NCBI GenBank assembly: GCA_964423425.1
Contig: CAYRES010000009.1
Coordinates: 1-64,000, forward strand
DNA from: CAYRES01 sp964423425
Lineage (GTDB): Bacteria; Actinomycetota; Thermoleophilia; RBG-16-64-13
Length of the DNA: 64,000 bases
Direction of reading: 5' to 3'
The position numbers and the translations under genes were made by a program. Under the pieces are notes generated by a model. The model did no database searches. It saw only the letters and a list, made by a program, of their open reading frames with translations, and had not been told where the DNA came from. Shown here piece after piece: positions 9,590-18,053 of this stretch. Positions within the stretch are counted from its first letter, which is position 1, and each line of letters begins with the position of its first letter.

Positions 9590-10105
9590 CTACCTCCCCA
9601 CACCAGTGATCGCGTGTTCCCTCTCCAGGAAGTACTCGTCGAGAGCTCCAACCCTCTGCTCCAACAAGGAAATGTCGACCCTGAGCGTGGGGGACTCCGC
9701 ACTCATGGCGCGCACGAACTCCTCGATGGCCCGCGCCTGTTCCTGTGCACCCACGTCCAGCTGGTACATCTGGTCGAGCTGGTTCTCCTTCACCTTCACC
9801 GCGTCGAACCACCCCGCATACCCGTAGTCGGCAAACAGATAGCGGTCCTTCACCGTGCGCAGCTTGCGTTGTGCCGTGTCCATGATGCCCAAGAGTTGGA
9901 GGTTGCCCTGACGGCTCAGCGCCAATTCCAGCTCCTCGAGCACTCTACGGGCAGACTCCAAGCGCTCCGCCACGTAGGTACGCTGCAACTTGTCGGCCTC
10001 CCGGCGCAGCTCCTTGCGCTTGTACCCCTTGTAGCCGGGTACGTATTCCGCAGCCTTCTCAAACCAGCTCTTGCTGTCCTCTATTCGCGATCCAATGTCG
10101 TTCAC
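9590..10105 (-). CDS. Coiled-coil protein of unknown function, coupled to the SPFH gene
   Basis: A 171-aa charged, mostly helical protein without membrane segments or cysteine motifs. It has a basic N-terminal part (VPGYKGYKRKELRREADK) and two long predicted helices (about 30-65 and 120-165). I chose GTG 10105 because GAGG lies eight bases upstream; GTG 10114 is the alternative. Its stop is three bases before the SPFH start, so both are co-translated. I do not recognise the family. The tight linkage suggests a soluble partner or assembly factor of the SPFH protein. Confidence 0.75.
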   Translation of the reverse strand: MNDIGSRIEDSKSWFEKAAEYVPGYKGYKRKELRREADKLQRTYVAERLESARRVLEELELALSRQGNLQLLGIMDTAQRKLRTVKDRYLFADYGYAGWFDAVKVKENQLDQMYQLDVGAQEQARAIEEFVRAMSAESPTLRVDISLLEQRVGALDEYFLEREHAITGVGR

Positions 10106-10127
10106 GGCCCCCACCTCACTCGTCTGC

Positions 10128-10844
10128 TCACGCTACCAGCCCGTCGAACTCTCTCAGAAGGAAACGCCAATTGGAGTCTCTCACATGGCGTCTGTCGAAG
10201 ACCGCCGGAAAGAACAGAAGTTGCCCGGCACCCAATTGTAGATTGTAATCGATGTGCCTCAAATCACGCGTATACCGGTTCTCGAGGGCAAGGTACACGA
10301 AATGGGCGACTGTGCGGCAATCGGCCTCAGAAAGGAGAATCGGCGACACGGTACCGAAACCCGGCTCATCCTCCCCCTGCGAGGAAGACAGGTCCCGGTC
10401 CGGCCCCACTTCCAGCCGGTGGGGACCATGAAGCCCCTCGCGCGGCAGTCCCGGCTCCAAATCAAGCACGGGCTGCGTTTCGGTGAGCGCCACTCCCAGC
10501 TGTTGCACCACCGAGCGCTTGAGCGCGAAGGCGGGTACGTAGAGACGCGGGGGCGAAGGAGAGGCGACACTACCTATCTTCTCCCATACCGACGTCCGGG
10601 AGGATGAAGAGCGGGACTCCTTCTCGGTCACCGCCACATCGGCGGCAAGGGCCCACACGGCAAGATAACGGACCTCGAGCGGTATAGACAGCTCAGTCGT
10701 CACAGCGACCTTGAACGGGGTGACCGCCCGCAACGATTTCCGTTCGGGCTCGAACACCACTCCGCACACCCGGCAGATGAAAGCGGCCGCGCCACCCCCA
10801 CCCTCCAACTCCGCGCTGCAGTGGGCACAGCGCAGCGGTATCAA
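10128..10844 (-). CDS. Zinc-ribbon protein, unknown function (238 aa)
   Basis: Begins with a zinc ribbon (CAHC...CRVC, residues 6-28) starting only five residues in. That forces a start near TTG 10844, one base after the preceding stop. The rest is a soluble alpha/beta domain with a charged disordered insert (about 130-165). No membrane segment is visible. Its position between two other zinc-ribbon genes and the coiled-coil gene places it in the same operon. I do not recognise a characterised family. Confidence 0.72.
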   Translation of the reverse strand: MIPLRCAHCSAELEGGGGAAAFICRVCGVVFEPERKSLRAVTPFKVAVTTELSIPLEVRYLAVWALAADVAVTEKESRSSSSRTSVWEKIGSVASPSPPRLYVPAFALKRSVVQQLGVALTETQPVLDLEPGLPREGLHGPHRLEVGPDRDLSSSQGEDEPGFGTVSPILLSEADCRTVAHFVYLALENRYTRDLRHIDYNLQLGAGQLLFFPAVFDRRHVRDSNWRFLLREFDGLVA

Positions 10845-10845
10845 C

Positions 10846-11889
10846 TCAAGAGGAGAATGGTTCGTGATACTCCACCTCCCTCACAAGCCTGAGACGAAAG
10901 AACGCTCCGGCGGTGAGCGCCCCCATCACCAGGAGCGCGTAGAAGGAAGCCTGTCGGGCGATCTCATGCGCCTGAAGGTTGGAGACGAAGAGGGCAAGGG
11001 CGACCGCAAGTGCCGCGTAGGTTACCAAGAGCAGGGCAAGCCGCCTGTCGTTGTCGGCGGGGCCTCGCGCTGCATGCACGACCCCATTACGACCATCGAG
11101 CATCATCTCGTACTGCCTGCCCCGGTAACGATAGCGAAGTGACCACAGCGGGTAGTAGAGCAGGGTCACCGTCTCGTTGAGGATGAACAGACGGGCACCC
11201 CGGCTCCCCGTCCCCGACGGAGGACGCAGAAAGGCCCTTCGGGCCTGAGCCACGACGTCCGCGTGGTCCCGGTCGGCGCCCAGAACCGCTGCACCCGGCT
11301 CGAGCTCTCCGGCAACGTACGGCAGTGAGCAGTCCCGTCCCGTGATGTGGGGACGCCCGATACCGAGCGTGCCGAGATCGGCTGCCGCCCGGTAGAAACG
11401 CCGCTCACCGAGATACCCCTCTTGGATACCTTCTGAGACCATCTCCATCGCCGGGTACTCCTCGTCTCTACCCGTCTGTCGCGCGAGGCGAGACCTCATC
11501 TTCGTACCGAACTCCCACCCGACGACGTGGGCACGCACCTCCCAGATGGGCACGTACAGGAGGTGGGCCTCCACGAACGCCGACTCCTTGATGTCGTTGG
11601 GCATAGCCGGGTGATCCAGCAGAAAACGGGTGCCCTTGCCCACCGCTCGAAGACGCTCGACCCTGGGGGAGAAGTAGCGCCTGGAGAAGTCCTTCCCACC
11701 TGCAGTGAGATAGCGGCTGCTACAGCGATCACACTCCAAGAGCCGCTCTCCGTCGGCTACGTGCAGAGCGCCGGCGCAGGCGGGGCAGGATACCGACCGC
11801 AGACGCAGGCGGAGCAAGGCGGCCCCCTGCGCGCCTGGTGCCGAGTCGTGGGCGGCGGGTTCCGGGTCGGCAAACAGATTCTCAGCCAT
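10846..11889 (-). CDS. Zinc-ribbon protein with C-terminal membrane hairpin (347 aa)
   Basis: The N-terminal zinc ribbon is CPAC...CDRC (about 35-55). A soluble domain follows, with FLLDHPAMPNDIKESAFVEA and LYVPIWEVRAHVVG segments, then two C-terminal membrane helices (about 285-335) ending near the C-terminus. ATG 11889 overlaps the stop of the 252-aa gene by eight bases. The segment VTLLYYPLWSLRYRYRGRQYE resembles one in the next zinc-ribbon protein (YRAYYPVMYRYREEPF), so the two look like divergent paralogues. Probably membrane-bound with its soluble part in the cytoplasm; function unknown. Confidence 0.75.
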   Translation of the reverse strand: MAENLFADPEPAAHDSAPGAQGAALLRLRLRSVSCPACAGALHVADGERLLECDRCSSRYLTAGGKDFSRRYFSPRVERLRAVGKGTRFLLDHPAMPNDIKESAFVEAHLLYVPIWEVRAHVVGWEFGTKMRSRLARQTGRDEEYPAMEMVSEGIQEGYLGERRFYRAAADLGTLGIGRPHITGRDCSLPYVAGELEPGAAVLGADRDHADVVAQARRAFLRPPSGTGSRGARLFILNETVTLLYYPLWSLRYRYRGRQYEMMLDGRNGVVHAARGPADNDRRLALLLVTYAALAVALALFVSNLQAHEIARQASFYALLVMGALTAGAFFRLRLVREVEYHEPFSS

Positions 11890-12640
11890 GGCGTGCGATA
11901 AGCAACCTCAGGAGCGGGAACAGGGCACCGGCAGTCAGCGCTATCGCAATCAGCTTAACCCAGAAACCGGGCAAGAAGAGAGCCTCCGCGAGGAGCAGGC
12001 ACACGGCGGCGGCCAGCATCAGGTTTTCGCAGGCAACACTGAAACGGGCGGGGCGGCGGTTGACGTGCACCCGCCCGCTGCCCGCCCCCACCACCAGAGA
12101 GAAGGGTTCCTCGCGATAGCGGTACATCACAGGGTAGTATGCACGGTACTCCACGAGGAGGTCGATCAATCCCCCGTCGTCGAGAGCCCGCTTGATCTGG
12201 TCCCTGAAGACCTCGTCATCCGGCCGGGGGGCGCCGACGAGGATTTCTTCCGGGAGATCCTCGAGTGGGTAGAGGTTCCCGGGTACTCCCCCCAGCTCAT
12301 ACACCTCGGGCTGGGGGAGCGGAGCCAAGGCAACAACCGAGTCCTCACCGGTGCGCCGGACTCTCAGGAAGGGGAAGTAGAGGAGGCCACCCGCGCGGAA
12401 GTCGGCCTCCCGTTCCATCTTTGCGGGCAGATCCGAACCCGCCGCCCACGCCCGCACAGCCGCCAAGGCGGACTCCTGGTCGAGACGGGCGGCCTCAGCC
12501 AGATAGTGAATGGGAACGCCTTCGTCCGGACGCAGAGTCGCCTTGCACCACGGGCACGTGAACACATCTACACGGTGCGGCGCCACCAAAGGTGCGCCAC
12601 ACTGCGGGCACGGCGTACGCATGTCCACATCGGCAGGCAT
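11882..12640 (-). CDS. Zinc-ribbon membrane protein, divergent paralogue of the neighbour (252 aa)
   Basis: It opens with a zinc ribbon CPQC...CPWC (about 10-35), followed by a soluble domain containing LLYFPFLRVRRTGED and YRAYYPVMYRYREEPFSLVV. Two C-terminal membrane segments (about 205-245) follow. Start choice is uncertain: ATG 12640 is used, but TTG 12652 and ATG 12622 are possible. Domain order (zinc ribbon, soluble part, membrane hairpin) is the same as in the following gene, which it overlaps by eight bases. No known family name. Confidence 0.72.
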   Translation of the reverse strand: MPADVDMRTPCPQCGAPLVAPHRVDVFTCPWCKATLRPDEGVPIHYLAEAARLDQESALAAVRAWAAGSDLPAKMEREADFRAGGLLYFPFLRVRRTGEDSVVALAPLPQPEVYELGGVPGNLYPLEDLPEEILVGAPRPDDEVFRDQIKRALDDGGLIDLLVEYRAYYPVMYRYREEPFSLVVGAGSGRVHVNRRPARFSVACENLMLAAAVCLLLAEALFLPGFWVKLIAIALTAGALFPLLRLLIARHG

Positions 12641-12655
12641 ATGCTGCCGCAAAGC

Positions 12656-13786
12656 CTATCTGAAGCGCAGCAAACCTGCTATGCCGCCGAGTTCGTGAAG
12701 CCTCTCCACCCCCTCCACCACTTCGACCTCAGCCCCCTGCAGGACGGCATGGCGCACGGCCTCCCCGAACATGTCGTCCACCCTCACGGACCGGCCGCCG
12801 CACAGGGGACAGACATGAACCTCTTCGGGGCGAACGAAGTCATCATTGACACACGACCATCCCGGTGGACGGACTCCCCGCTCGACGAGCAGAGTCTGCA
12901 CCTGGCCGCGCAACAACGCGCCGGTCACATCGCCGAAACCGGCCACACCCATGCCTTGAGGACCAAGATCGTTGTCGATGCGCTCCATCAGTCGGCTCAT
13001 CTCCTGCCTGCGGGCATCGGCCAGGGCCGCGCGCGCGGACACGACCAGTTGGTTGACGCTGGTTGCCGGATCCCAAGAAATCGAAGCGCTGACGCGAGAA
13101 GACGCAGCCGCGCTCAACGATTTCGAGACGTTGGTGATGATCTCGTGCTGGCCGCACATGACAATGCGGCGCACGCCGGTCTCCTTCAGCAGCCGGTCGA
13201 CGTTCAGCGCCACTTCCTTGAAGTGCTGCTCTACGAGGTTCTCCTGGCGCGCGGCGGCGTAGTACTCTTTCACGGGCACCTCGCCGGTCTCGCGGTCGGT
13301 AGAGCGCAAGTAGGGACCGGTCAGATCATCCTCACGTGCGACTCTCCACCAGTCCACCACATAGAGGCTGGAGTCATCCCTGCTCACTCTGGTGATGAGG
13401 AAGGGCTCGAGCACCTCCAGAGCGTGTATGAGCGGACGGATGTACGGAGAAGGCTCCACCAACAGGCGGTTGTTCAGCCGGAGGGGGAGTTCCACCCGCT
13501 CGAACATGCCTTGGGTGCCATCGGCGAAGACAGCCACACCTTCGGTCTGTGTGGTGATGTCGTATTGGAGGACTTCGGCGATCTTCGCCAGCTCGGCCTC
13601 GAGTAGCCTGCGCTCTTCCTTGTTCCATGCGCCTTCCCGGCCGAGGCGGCCGAACTCGCTGTTGAGGAAGGTGGGTGCCTTCTGTCGCCAGTCGTCGAGC
13701 CTGCTCGTGGAGACGCAGACACTGATGAAGAGGCCCTGGGGATTTCGGTAACCGGCCAGGTCCTTGAGATATTGCCTGTCGAGCAT
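12656..13786 (-). CDS. baeRF-type (bacterial archaeo-eukaryotic release factor-like) protein
   Basis: A 376-aa protein resembling bacterial relatives of eRF1/Pelota (baeRF families). The N-terminal domain has the typical QGLFISVCVST strand and an FLNSEF/GVAVFADG pattern. The middle region (about 185-265) carries RRIVMCGQHEIITNVSKSL, as in the eRF1 middle domain. The C-terminal domain has a CPLC pair and ends ...VEGVERLHELGGIAGLLRFR, the L7Ae-like ending common to Pelota-type proteins. Members are proposed to act in ribosome rescue or translational stress, but this is not shown for this protein. GAGAGG lies seven bases before ATG 13786. It is the first large gene of the zinc-ribbon/SPFH operon. 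Confidence 0.75.
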   Translation of the reverse strand: MLDRQYLKDLAGYRNPQGLFISVCVSTSRLDDWRQKAPTFLNSEFGRLGREGAWNKEERRLLEAELAKIAEVLQYDITTQTEGVAVFADGTQGMFERVELPLRLNNRLLVEPSPYIRPLIHALEVLEPFLITRVSRDDSSLYVVDWWRVAREDDLTGPYLRSTDRETGEVPVKEYYAAARQENLVEQHFKEVALNVDRLLKETGVRRIVMCGQHEIITNVSKSLSAAASSRVSASISWDPATSVNQLVVSARAALADARRQEMSRLMERIDNDLGPQGMGVAGFGDVTGALLRGQVQTLLVERGVRPPGWSCVNDDFVRPEEVHVCPLCGGRSVRVDDMFGEAVRHAVLQGAEVEVVEGVERLHELGGIAGLLRFR

Positions 13787-13846
13787 GCCGCCCTCTCTTC
13801 ACGAGTCGCAGTGCAGGGTGGGTTTTCGCACTACCGGCTCGGGCGG

Positions 13847-14110
13847 CTACTCTCGCTGCGCCTCCCTCTCGGTAGGACCGGGGGTCGGAGGTACGGCTTC
13901 GGCCTGTGCATGATCCGACTGATCGCGACGGAAACGCTGTTCCCTCTCACGAAAGCGATCGAGCAGGGCGGCCTTCGCCTTGTTGTGTGGCCTCTCCGCC
14001 ATGTTCAGCGTCCCGCCGTCCGAGATGGAGGCCTGAAGCTTCTGCGACGGAGTGCTGGGCCGCTCTTCATCTGAGGATCGGATATTGCGCTCGACCTTCT
14101 TGTCGGCCAT
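13847..14110 (-). CDS. Small hydrophilic protein leading the SPFH/baeRF operon (87 aa)
   Basis: A charged, probably disordered 87-aa protein, rich in Arg, Glu and Pro, with one predicted helix (HNKAKAALLDRFREREQRFRRDQ). It has no cysteines or membrane segment. ATG 14110 has a strong AAGGAGGGGAC ribosome site. A -35/-10 pair at 14178-14206 would start transcription about 60 bases upstream. The next gene starts 60 bases after its stop on the same strand. I do not recognise a family; its conserved position would be worth testing. Confidence 0.7.
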   Translation of the reverse strand: MADKKVERNIRSSDEERPSTPSQKLQASISDGGTLNMAERPHNKAKAALLDRFREREQRFRRDQSDHAQAEAVPPTPGPTEREAQRE

Positions 14111-14177
14111 GTCCCCTCCTTCGGCTCTTTCCCCCATGCTTCCGGCCGGATGCACGGAAGAACCAACACTTGTCTCT

Positions 14178-14206
14178 AGTTTACCCGACGCCGGAGCCGA
14201 CCTAAA
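14178..14206 (-). promoter_or_regulatory. Predicted sigma70-type promoter for the ten-gene minus operon
   Basis: On the minus strand, TTTAGG (14206-14201) and TAAACT (14183-14178) are separated by 17 bases. The expected start, near 14171, leaves about 60 bases of leader before the 87-aa gene. Confidence 0.55.
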
Positions 14207-14225
14207 CGGCCCTCGGCTCCTCAAT

Positions 14226-14255
14226 CTGACATACCCCGCCTGCCTGGACTACACT
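14226..14255 (+). promoter_or_regulatory. Predicted promoter giving a leaderless transcript
   Basis: CTGACA (14226-14231) and TACACT (14250-14255) are 18 bases apart. The expected start, seven bases past the -10, is the A of ATG 14262, and the gene has no ribosome site. Confidence 0.5.
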
Positions 14256-14261
14256 TGCTCC

Positions 14262-15788
14262 ATGACCCGTGACACTGTGATCATCGTGGGAGCAGGACTT
14301 GCCGGGCTCTCGACGGCCTCATATGCGGCTCTGAACGGATACCGTCCCCTGGTACTCGAGCAGAACGCTTTTCCGGGAGGTCTCGCGGCGCCCTGGACGA
14401 ACGAACGGTACGCCGTCCCCTTCACGCCCGGCCTTCTCCTGAAGCCGGAGCCGAAAGACCCCCTCCACAGTACCTACACCGAACTCGGTATCCAGCCCGA
14501 AACCTTTCTTGTACCTGATCCCGCCCTCCGTTTCATCGATGAGGCCGGTGACCGGTCGGTGGACGTGGGCCGCGACCTGAATCGCCTGGCCGTCGAACTC
14601 AGCACGCTGAGGAAGAGCGACTCCGGGCGGGCGCTCGAGCTGATCGGTATGGCGACGTCCGTCAAGGCAGCCGACCTGGACCCACCCGCGAAACCTCTCG
14701 AACTCATGACCTTCGGCGACAAGGCGCTCCGTACGTGGAAGATGAGGCGGGCCCTCAGGCTGTTCACCGAACCCTTCTCCCGGCCTGCACGTGACTACGC
14801 ACGGGAGATGGACAGCCCCTTCATCGCCAAGCTGGTCTGCGACCTGTTCCATCCAGACGCGCCTTTGTGGATGGCTGTCCTTACGCTGGCCCGCATCGCT
14901 GAAGGGCGACTGGGCTTTCCCCCTGACGGGTCGACCAACCTCGTGCACACCCTCGCGGATCGGGCGGAGCAACTGGGCGCCGAACTGCGCTACGGTAGTG
15001 AGGTGGCCGGCATAAGAACGGCAGGTGGAAGGGTGACGGGAGTCGAGCTGGCACGCGGCGAGTTCATCGAGGCAAGCCGTGTCATCTCGACAGCCGACGC
15101 CACTCGCACCCTGTGCGAGCTGCTCGACGCACGCCATACGGACGAAGCCACCCGCCGCCGAACCGCCTCGTGGCCGGTCTGGTCCGGCCCCTTCGTGGCC
15201 ACTTTCGGTATCCGCCGGCGATGCTCTGGCCTGCCGCCGCTCTGGAACGTGGTCTTGCGACGGCCGTTCTTCATCGGCAACCACACCGTCGACCTCATTT
15301 CCGTGCAGCTCTTCGAGCATGCTCCCTCGTTCGCTCCGGCGGGGCACAGCGTGGTGCAGGTGAGCTTCCCGAGCGACTGGGGATACTGGCACACCCTGGC
15401 GTCTGAGGACCCGGCCCGCTACCAGGAGGAGAAAGAGCGTTTGGCGGCGGAGTGTCTGAGTCGTTTGGACTTCTACTTCGAGGGCGTTCGCAGCCTGGTC
15501 GAGCTGAAACATGTATCCACACCCCACACCATCCACCGCTACACCTCGAACCACCAGGGCTCGGCCGGAGGGTGGCTCCCCACTCCGGAGGCCCTGAGTA
15601 CGTGGATACCTCACACCCTTCCCGGCCTCTCGGGGTTCTTCATGGCCGGCCGGTGGGTCACTCCGGGCGGGGAGGCAGCGGGAAACATCCAGTCGGGCAA
15701 GAACGTCGTGCAACTCCTCTGCCGTAGAGAGCGCAGAGTCTTTCGCTCCACCGTCTCTGCGCAACAGCTCTCCACCGATGATCGATGA
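14262..15788 (+). CDS. Phytoene-desaturase-like FAD-dependent oxidoreductase
   Basis: A 508-aa amine-oxidase/phytoene dehydrogenase superfamily protein. The FAD-binding beta-alpha-beta GAGLAGLSTA lies at residues 8-17, followed by LEQNAFPGGLAAP. The C-terminal FAD-contact segment is near residue 465 (FFMAGRWVTPGGEAAGNIQSGKNV). In family members this fold oxidises carotenoid precursors, retinol-type compounds or other hydrophobic substrates. No crt genes are nearby, so the substrate is unknown. The start is ATG 14262, placed at the predicted transcription start; the reading frame extends further upstream but without support. Its end overlaps the PolX start by 11 bases. Confidence 0.85.
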   Translation: MTRDTVIIVGAGLAGLSTASYAALNGYRPLVLEQNAFPGGLAAPWTNERYAVPFTPGLLLKPEPKDPLHSTYTELGIQPETFLVPDPALRFIDEAGDRSVDVGRDLNRLAVELSTLRKSDSGRALELIGMATSVKAADLDPPAKPLELMTFGDKALRTWKMRRALRLFTEPFSRPARDYAREMDSPFIAKLVCDLFHPDAPLWMAVLTLARIAEGRLGFPPDGSTNLVHTLADRAEQLGAELRYGSEVAGIRTAGGRVTGVELARGEFIEASRVISTADATRTLCELLDARHTDEATRRRTASWPVWSGPFVATFGIRRRCSGLPPLWNVVLRRPFFIGNHTVDLISVQLFEHAPSFAPAGHSVVQVSFPSDWGYWHTLASEDPARYQEEKERLAAECLSRLDFYFEGVRSLVELKHVSTPHTIHRYTSNHQGSAGGWLPTPEALSTWIPHTLPGLSGFFMAGRWVTPGGEAAGNIQSGKNVVQLLCRRERRVFRSTVSAQQLSTDDR

Positions 15789-17583
15789 AGCCGGCTATCC
15801 TCACATGAGCCCGCGCTCCGCCTACGCCAACAGCCACCTAGCCGACCTCTTCGCCGAGCTCGCCGGCTACCTGTCTCTTGAGAGTGGGGCGCCCTATCGC
15901 CGGCTCGCCTACGAGCGCGCCGCGCAGGTGTTCCAGAACCACCCGGTGTCGATTGCTGCCCTCGCTCGGCAAGGCTCGCTTCGTGAACTTCCGGGCGTGG
16001 GCGCCAACATCGAGGCCAAGGTGCTCGAGCTGCTCGACACGGGAAGGATCACGATACTGGAGGAACTGAGAGACCGCTACCCGGCCGGGCTCCTCGACAT
16101 TATGCGCCTACCCGGAATAGGACCCCGTAAGGCGAAAGCGCTGTGGAGCTCCCTCGGCATCTACGACCTGGCCGGCCTGAGAGACGCCTGTGTGGAGAAC
16201 AGAGTGCGCGGGCTGCGCGGGATGGGTGCGAAGACCGAAGAAAGCATCCTCCGTGAAGTGGAGCGCGCCGACCACGCCGACCGCGCCGACCGCCTCCTGC
16301 TCGGCCACGTCGACCCGTCCGCCCGGCGCCTGCTTCTGGCGCTCCGTTCCTTTCCCGGCACGAGACAGGCGGACGTGGCCGGAAGCCTCCGGCGGAGAAA
16401 GGCCACGGTCAAGGACATCGACCTCGTAGCGGCATCTGCGGCCCCGGAGGAGACGATGGCGGCCTTTGCCGCCCTGCCGGAACTCGCAGAGGTGGGGCTG
16501 CACGGTATCGCTGCACTCACCGGTCGCACTCAGGGCGGGGTGAGCGTAGACCTTCGCATCGCCACGCCCCAGGCCTACGGAAACCTCCTGCTGCACTTCA
16601 CGGGGAGCGCACAGCACAACGTGGACCTCCGCGGTCTCGCCAAGGAGCAGGGCTTCCACCTCTCCGAGCACGGCCTCGAAGGGCAGGCTGCCTCAAGAAC
16701 AGTCACTCACGAGCGGGAGGCGGACGTCTACGCGGCTCTTGGCCTCTCCTACATCCCGCCGGAGCTCCGGGAGGGCCAAGGCGAGATCGAAGCGGCGGCC
16801 GAGGATCGCCTGCCCGCGCTTGTGGAGAGAGGCCACCTTCGTGGCGACCTGCACGTACACAGCACTTGGTCTGATGGTCGGGCCACAATAGAGGAGATGG
16901 CGCAGGCAGCCGCGGCGGTGGGGCTCGAATACATAGCCATCTGCGATCACAGCCGCTCCCTGGGCGTGGCGCGAGGACTCACCTCCGACCGCATAGAGGA
17001 CCAGGTGCGCGAGATCAGGAAGATCGATGCGCAGGTGCCCCACCTCTCCGTCCTCGCCGGTTGTGAGGTCGACATCCTTGCCGACGGATCACTCGATCTC
17101 CCCGATGACATACTCGGATCGTTGGACTTCGTGGTGGCAAGCATACATTCAGGCTTGGGGCAGGATCGCACCCGCATCATGCGCCGGCTGCTTGGAGCCA
17201 TGGAGAATCCCCGGGTAGCGGCAATCGGCCACCCCACGGGGAGGCTGCTCGGACGGCGCGCTCCGTATGAGATCAACCTGGAAGCGCTGGCCGACGCCGC
17301 CGTCCGTACCGGAACCTTCCTGGAGATCAATGCGAGCTACGAACGGCTGGACCTGGCCGCCCCCATGGCCCGGGAGGCCCGGGACCGGGGCGCCCGCTTC
17401 ATCATCTCGAGCGATGCCCACGACGCCGCTGGGTTCGCGCTGCTCGACTACGGGGTGGACGAGGCGAGACGGGGATGGATCGAGGCTCGTGATGTGATGA
17501 ACACCCTACCACTGGAGGAACTGCTTCCGCTCCTCCCCTCGCACCGTTACCGGAACCGAGGGTCGGGACGGCCCGTCGGGTAG
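15778..17583 (+). CDS. polX: DNA polymerase X family protein with PHP domain
   Basis: Family-X repair polymerase fused to a PHP 3'-5' exonuclease/AP-endonuclease-type domain, acting in base excision repair. Helix-hairpin-helix motifs lie at about 72-90 (LPGVGANIEAK) and 113-126 (LPGIGPRKAK). The nucleotidyltransferase core has GSLRRRKATVKDIDLV (about 201-216, the two catalytic Asp in DID) and a third Asp in VSVDLRI (about 256). The PHP domain (about 353-595) has DLHVHSTWSDG, CDHS, GCEVDI, IHS, GHPTG and SSDAHD, so its metal ligands look intact. ATG 15778 lies inside the previous gene; ATG 15805 is an alternative. The 601-aa length is typical. Confidence 0.93.
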   Translation: MIDEAGYPHMSPRSAYANSHLADLFAELAGYLSLESGAPYRRLAYERAAQVFQNHPVSIAALARQGSLRELPGVGANIEAKVLELLDTGRITILEELRDRYPAGLLDIMRLPGIGPRKAKALWSSLGIYDLAGLRDACVENRVRGLRGMGAKTEESILREVERADHADRADRLLLGHVDPSARRLLLALRSFPGTRQADVAGSLRRRKATVKDIDLVAASAAPEETMAAFAALPELAEVGLHGIAALTGRTQGGVSVDLRIATPQAYGNLLLHFTGSAQHNVDLRGLAKEQGFHLSEHGLEGQAASRTVTHEREADVYAALGLSYIPPELREGQGEIEAAAEDRLPALVERGHLRGDLHVHSTWSDGRATIEEMAQAAAAVGLEYIAICDHSRSLGVARGLTSDRIEDQVREIRKIDAQVPHLSVLAGCEVDILADGSLDLPDDILGSLDFVVASIHSGLGQDRTRIMRRLLGAMENPRVAAIGHPTGRLLGRRAPYEINLEALADAAVRTGTFLEINASYERLDLAAPMAREARDRGARFIISSDAHDAAGFALLDYGVDEARRGWIEARDVMNTLPLEELLPLLPSHRYRNRGSGRPVG

Positions 17584-17696
17584 CCGCCAAGCCGGCGCGA
17601 GAGTCGCCGACCGCCTCAGGGGTGCGTGTTCGAGCCCCGTCAGGTAGACTGCGAGGTGGAGGCGCACACTCTGTTCTCCCCGGGTAGGAGGACCAC

Positions 17697-18053
17697 ATGC
17701 AAGACACGCCGCGTGAGCCCAATCACGAGATGAACACGGAAGGGCAGGGGTCTCCCGACACGGCACGCCCCAGCACCGAAAGCTCCACACCCGCTGCTGC
17801 ACCGGGAGGTCCCAGCGTCGAGGCGCCGCCCCCACAGGAGCCGCCACCGTCTCAACACACTTCGCTTCCACAGACCACGGATACCGACGTCTCCGAGCGC
17901 AGGCGCTGGGTGGCAGGCATCGTGCTCATCATTCTGGGCCTCTTCTTCCTGGCGCAGCAGTTCTTCGGTGACTTCTGGAGCTGGGCGAAGTGGTGGCCGC
18001 TTATTCTCATCGTCATCGGTTTGTTCATACTCGTGCGAAGTAGGCACTCGTGA
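17697..18053 (+). CDS. Short LiaF/DUF5668-type membrane protein
   Basis: A 118-aa protein with about 65 residues of Pro/Ser/Thr-rich disordered N-terminus and two C-terminal membrane segments (about 70-88 and 97-113). These match the DUF5668 transmembrane pattern seen in LiaF-like proteins (GIVLIILGLFFLAQQF...WWPLILIVIGLFIL). GGAGG precedes ATG 17697. Its TGA stop overlaps the GTG of the next gene, which repeats the same membrane unit. LiaF-family proteins sense or damp envelope-stress signalling, but no LiaR/LiaS pair is near. Function inferred only from the fold. Confidence 0.75.
   Translation: MQDTPREPNHEMNTEGQGSPDTARPSTESSTPAAAPGGPSVEAPPPQEPPPSQHTSLPQTTDTDVSERRRWVAGIVLIILGLFFLAQQFFGDFWSWAKWWPLILIVIGLFILVRSRHS

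Noticed and set aside
9221..10486. 421-aa open frame on the plus strand
   Set aside because: Antisense of the SPFH and coiled-coil genes; composition is that of a GC-rich shadow frame.
11888..13606. 572-aa open frame on the plus strand
   Set aside because: It is the antisense of the baeRF and zinc-ribbon genes, has no ribosome site and lacks any recognisable motif.
3979..14110. Phage-shock (Psp) operon
   Set aside because: No PspA, PspB or PspC gene is present; only the SPFH member is shared with the Bacillus arrangement.
14319..15764. 481-aa open frame on the minus strand
   Set aside because: Antisense of the phytoene-desaturase-like gene, which has clear FAD motifs.
17615..17645. TTCGAGCCCC resembling a tRNA T-loop
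   Set aside because: No matching five-base T stem, no acceptor stem and no anticodon arm around it.
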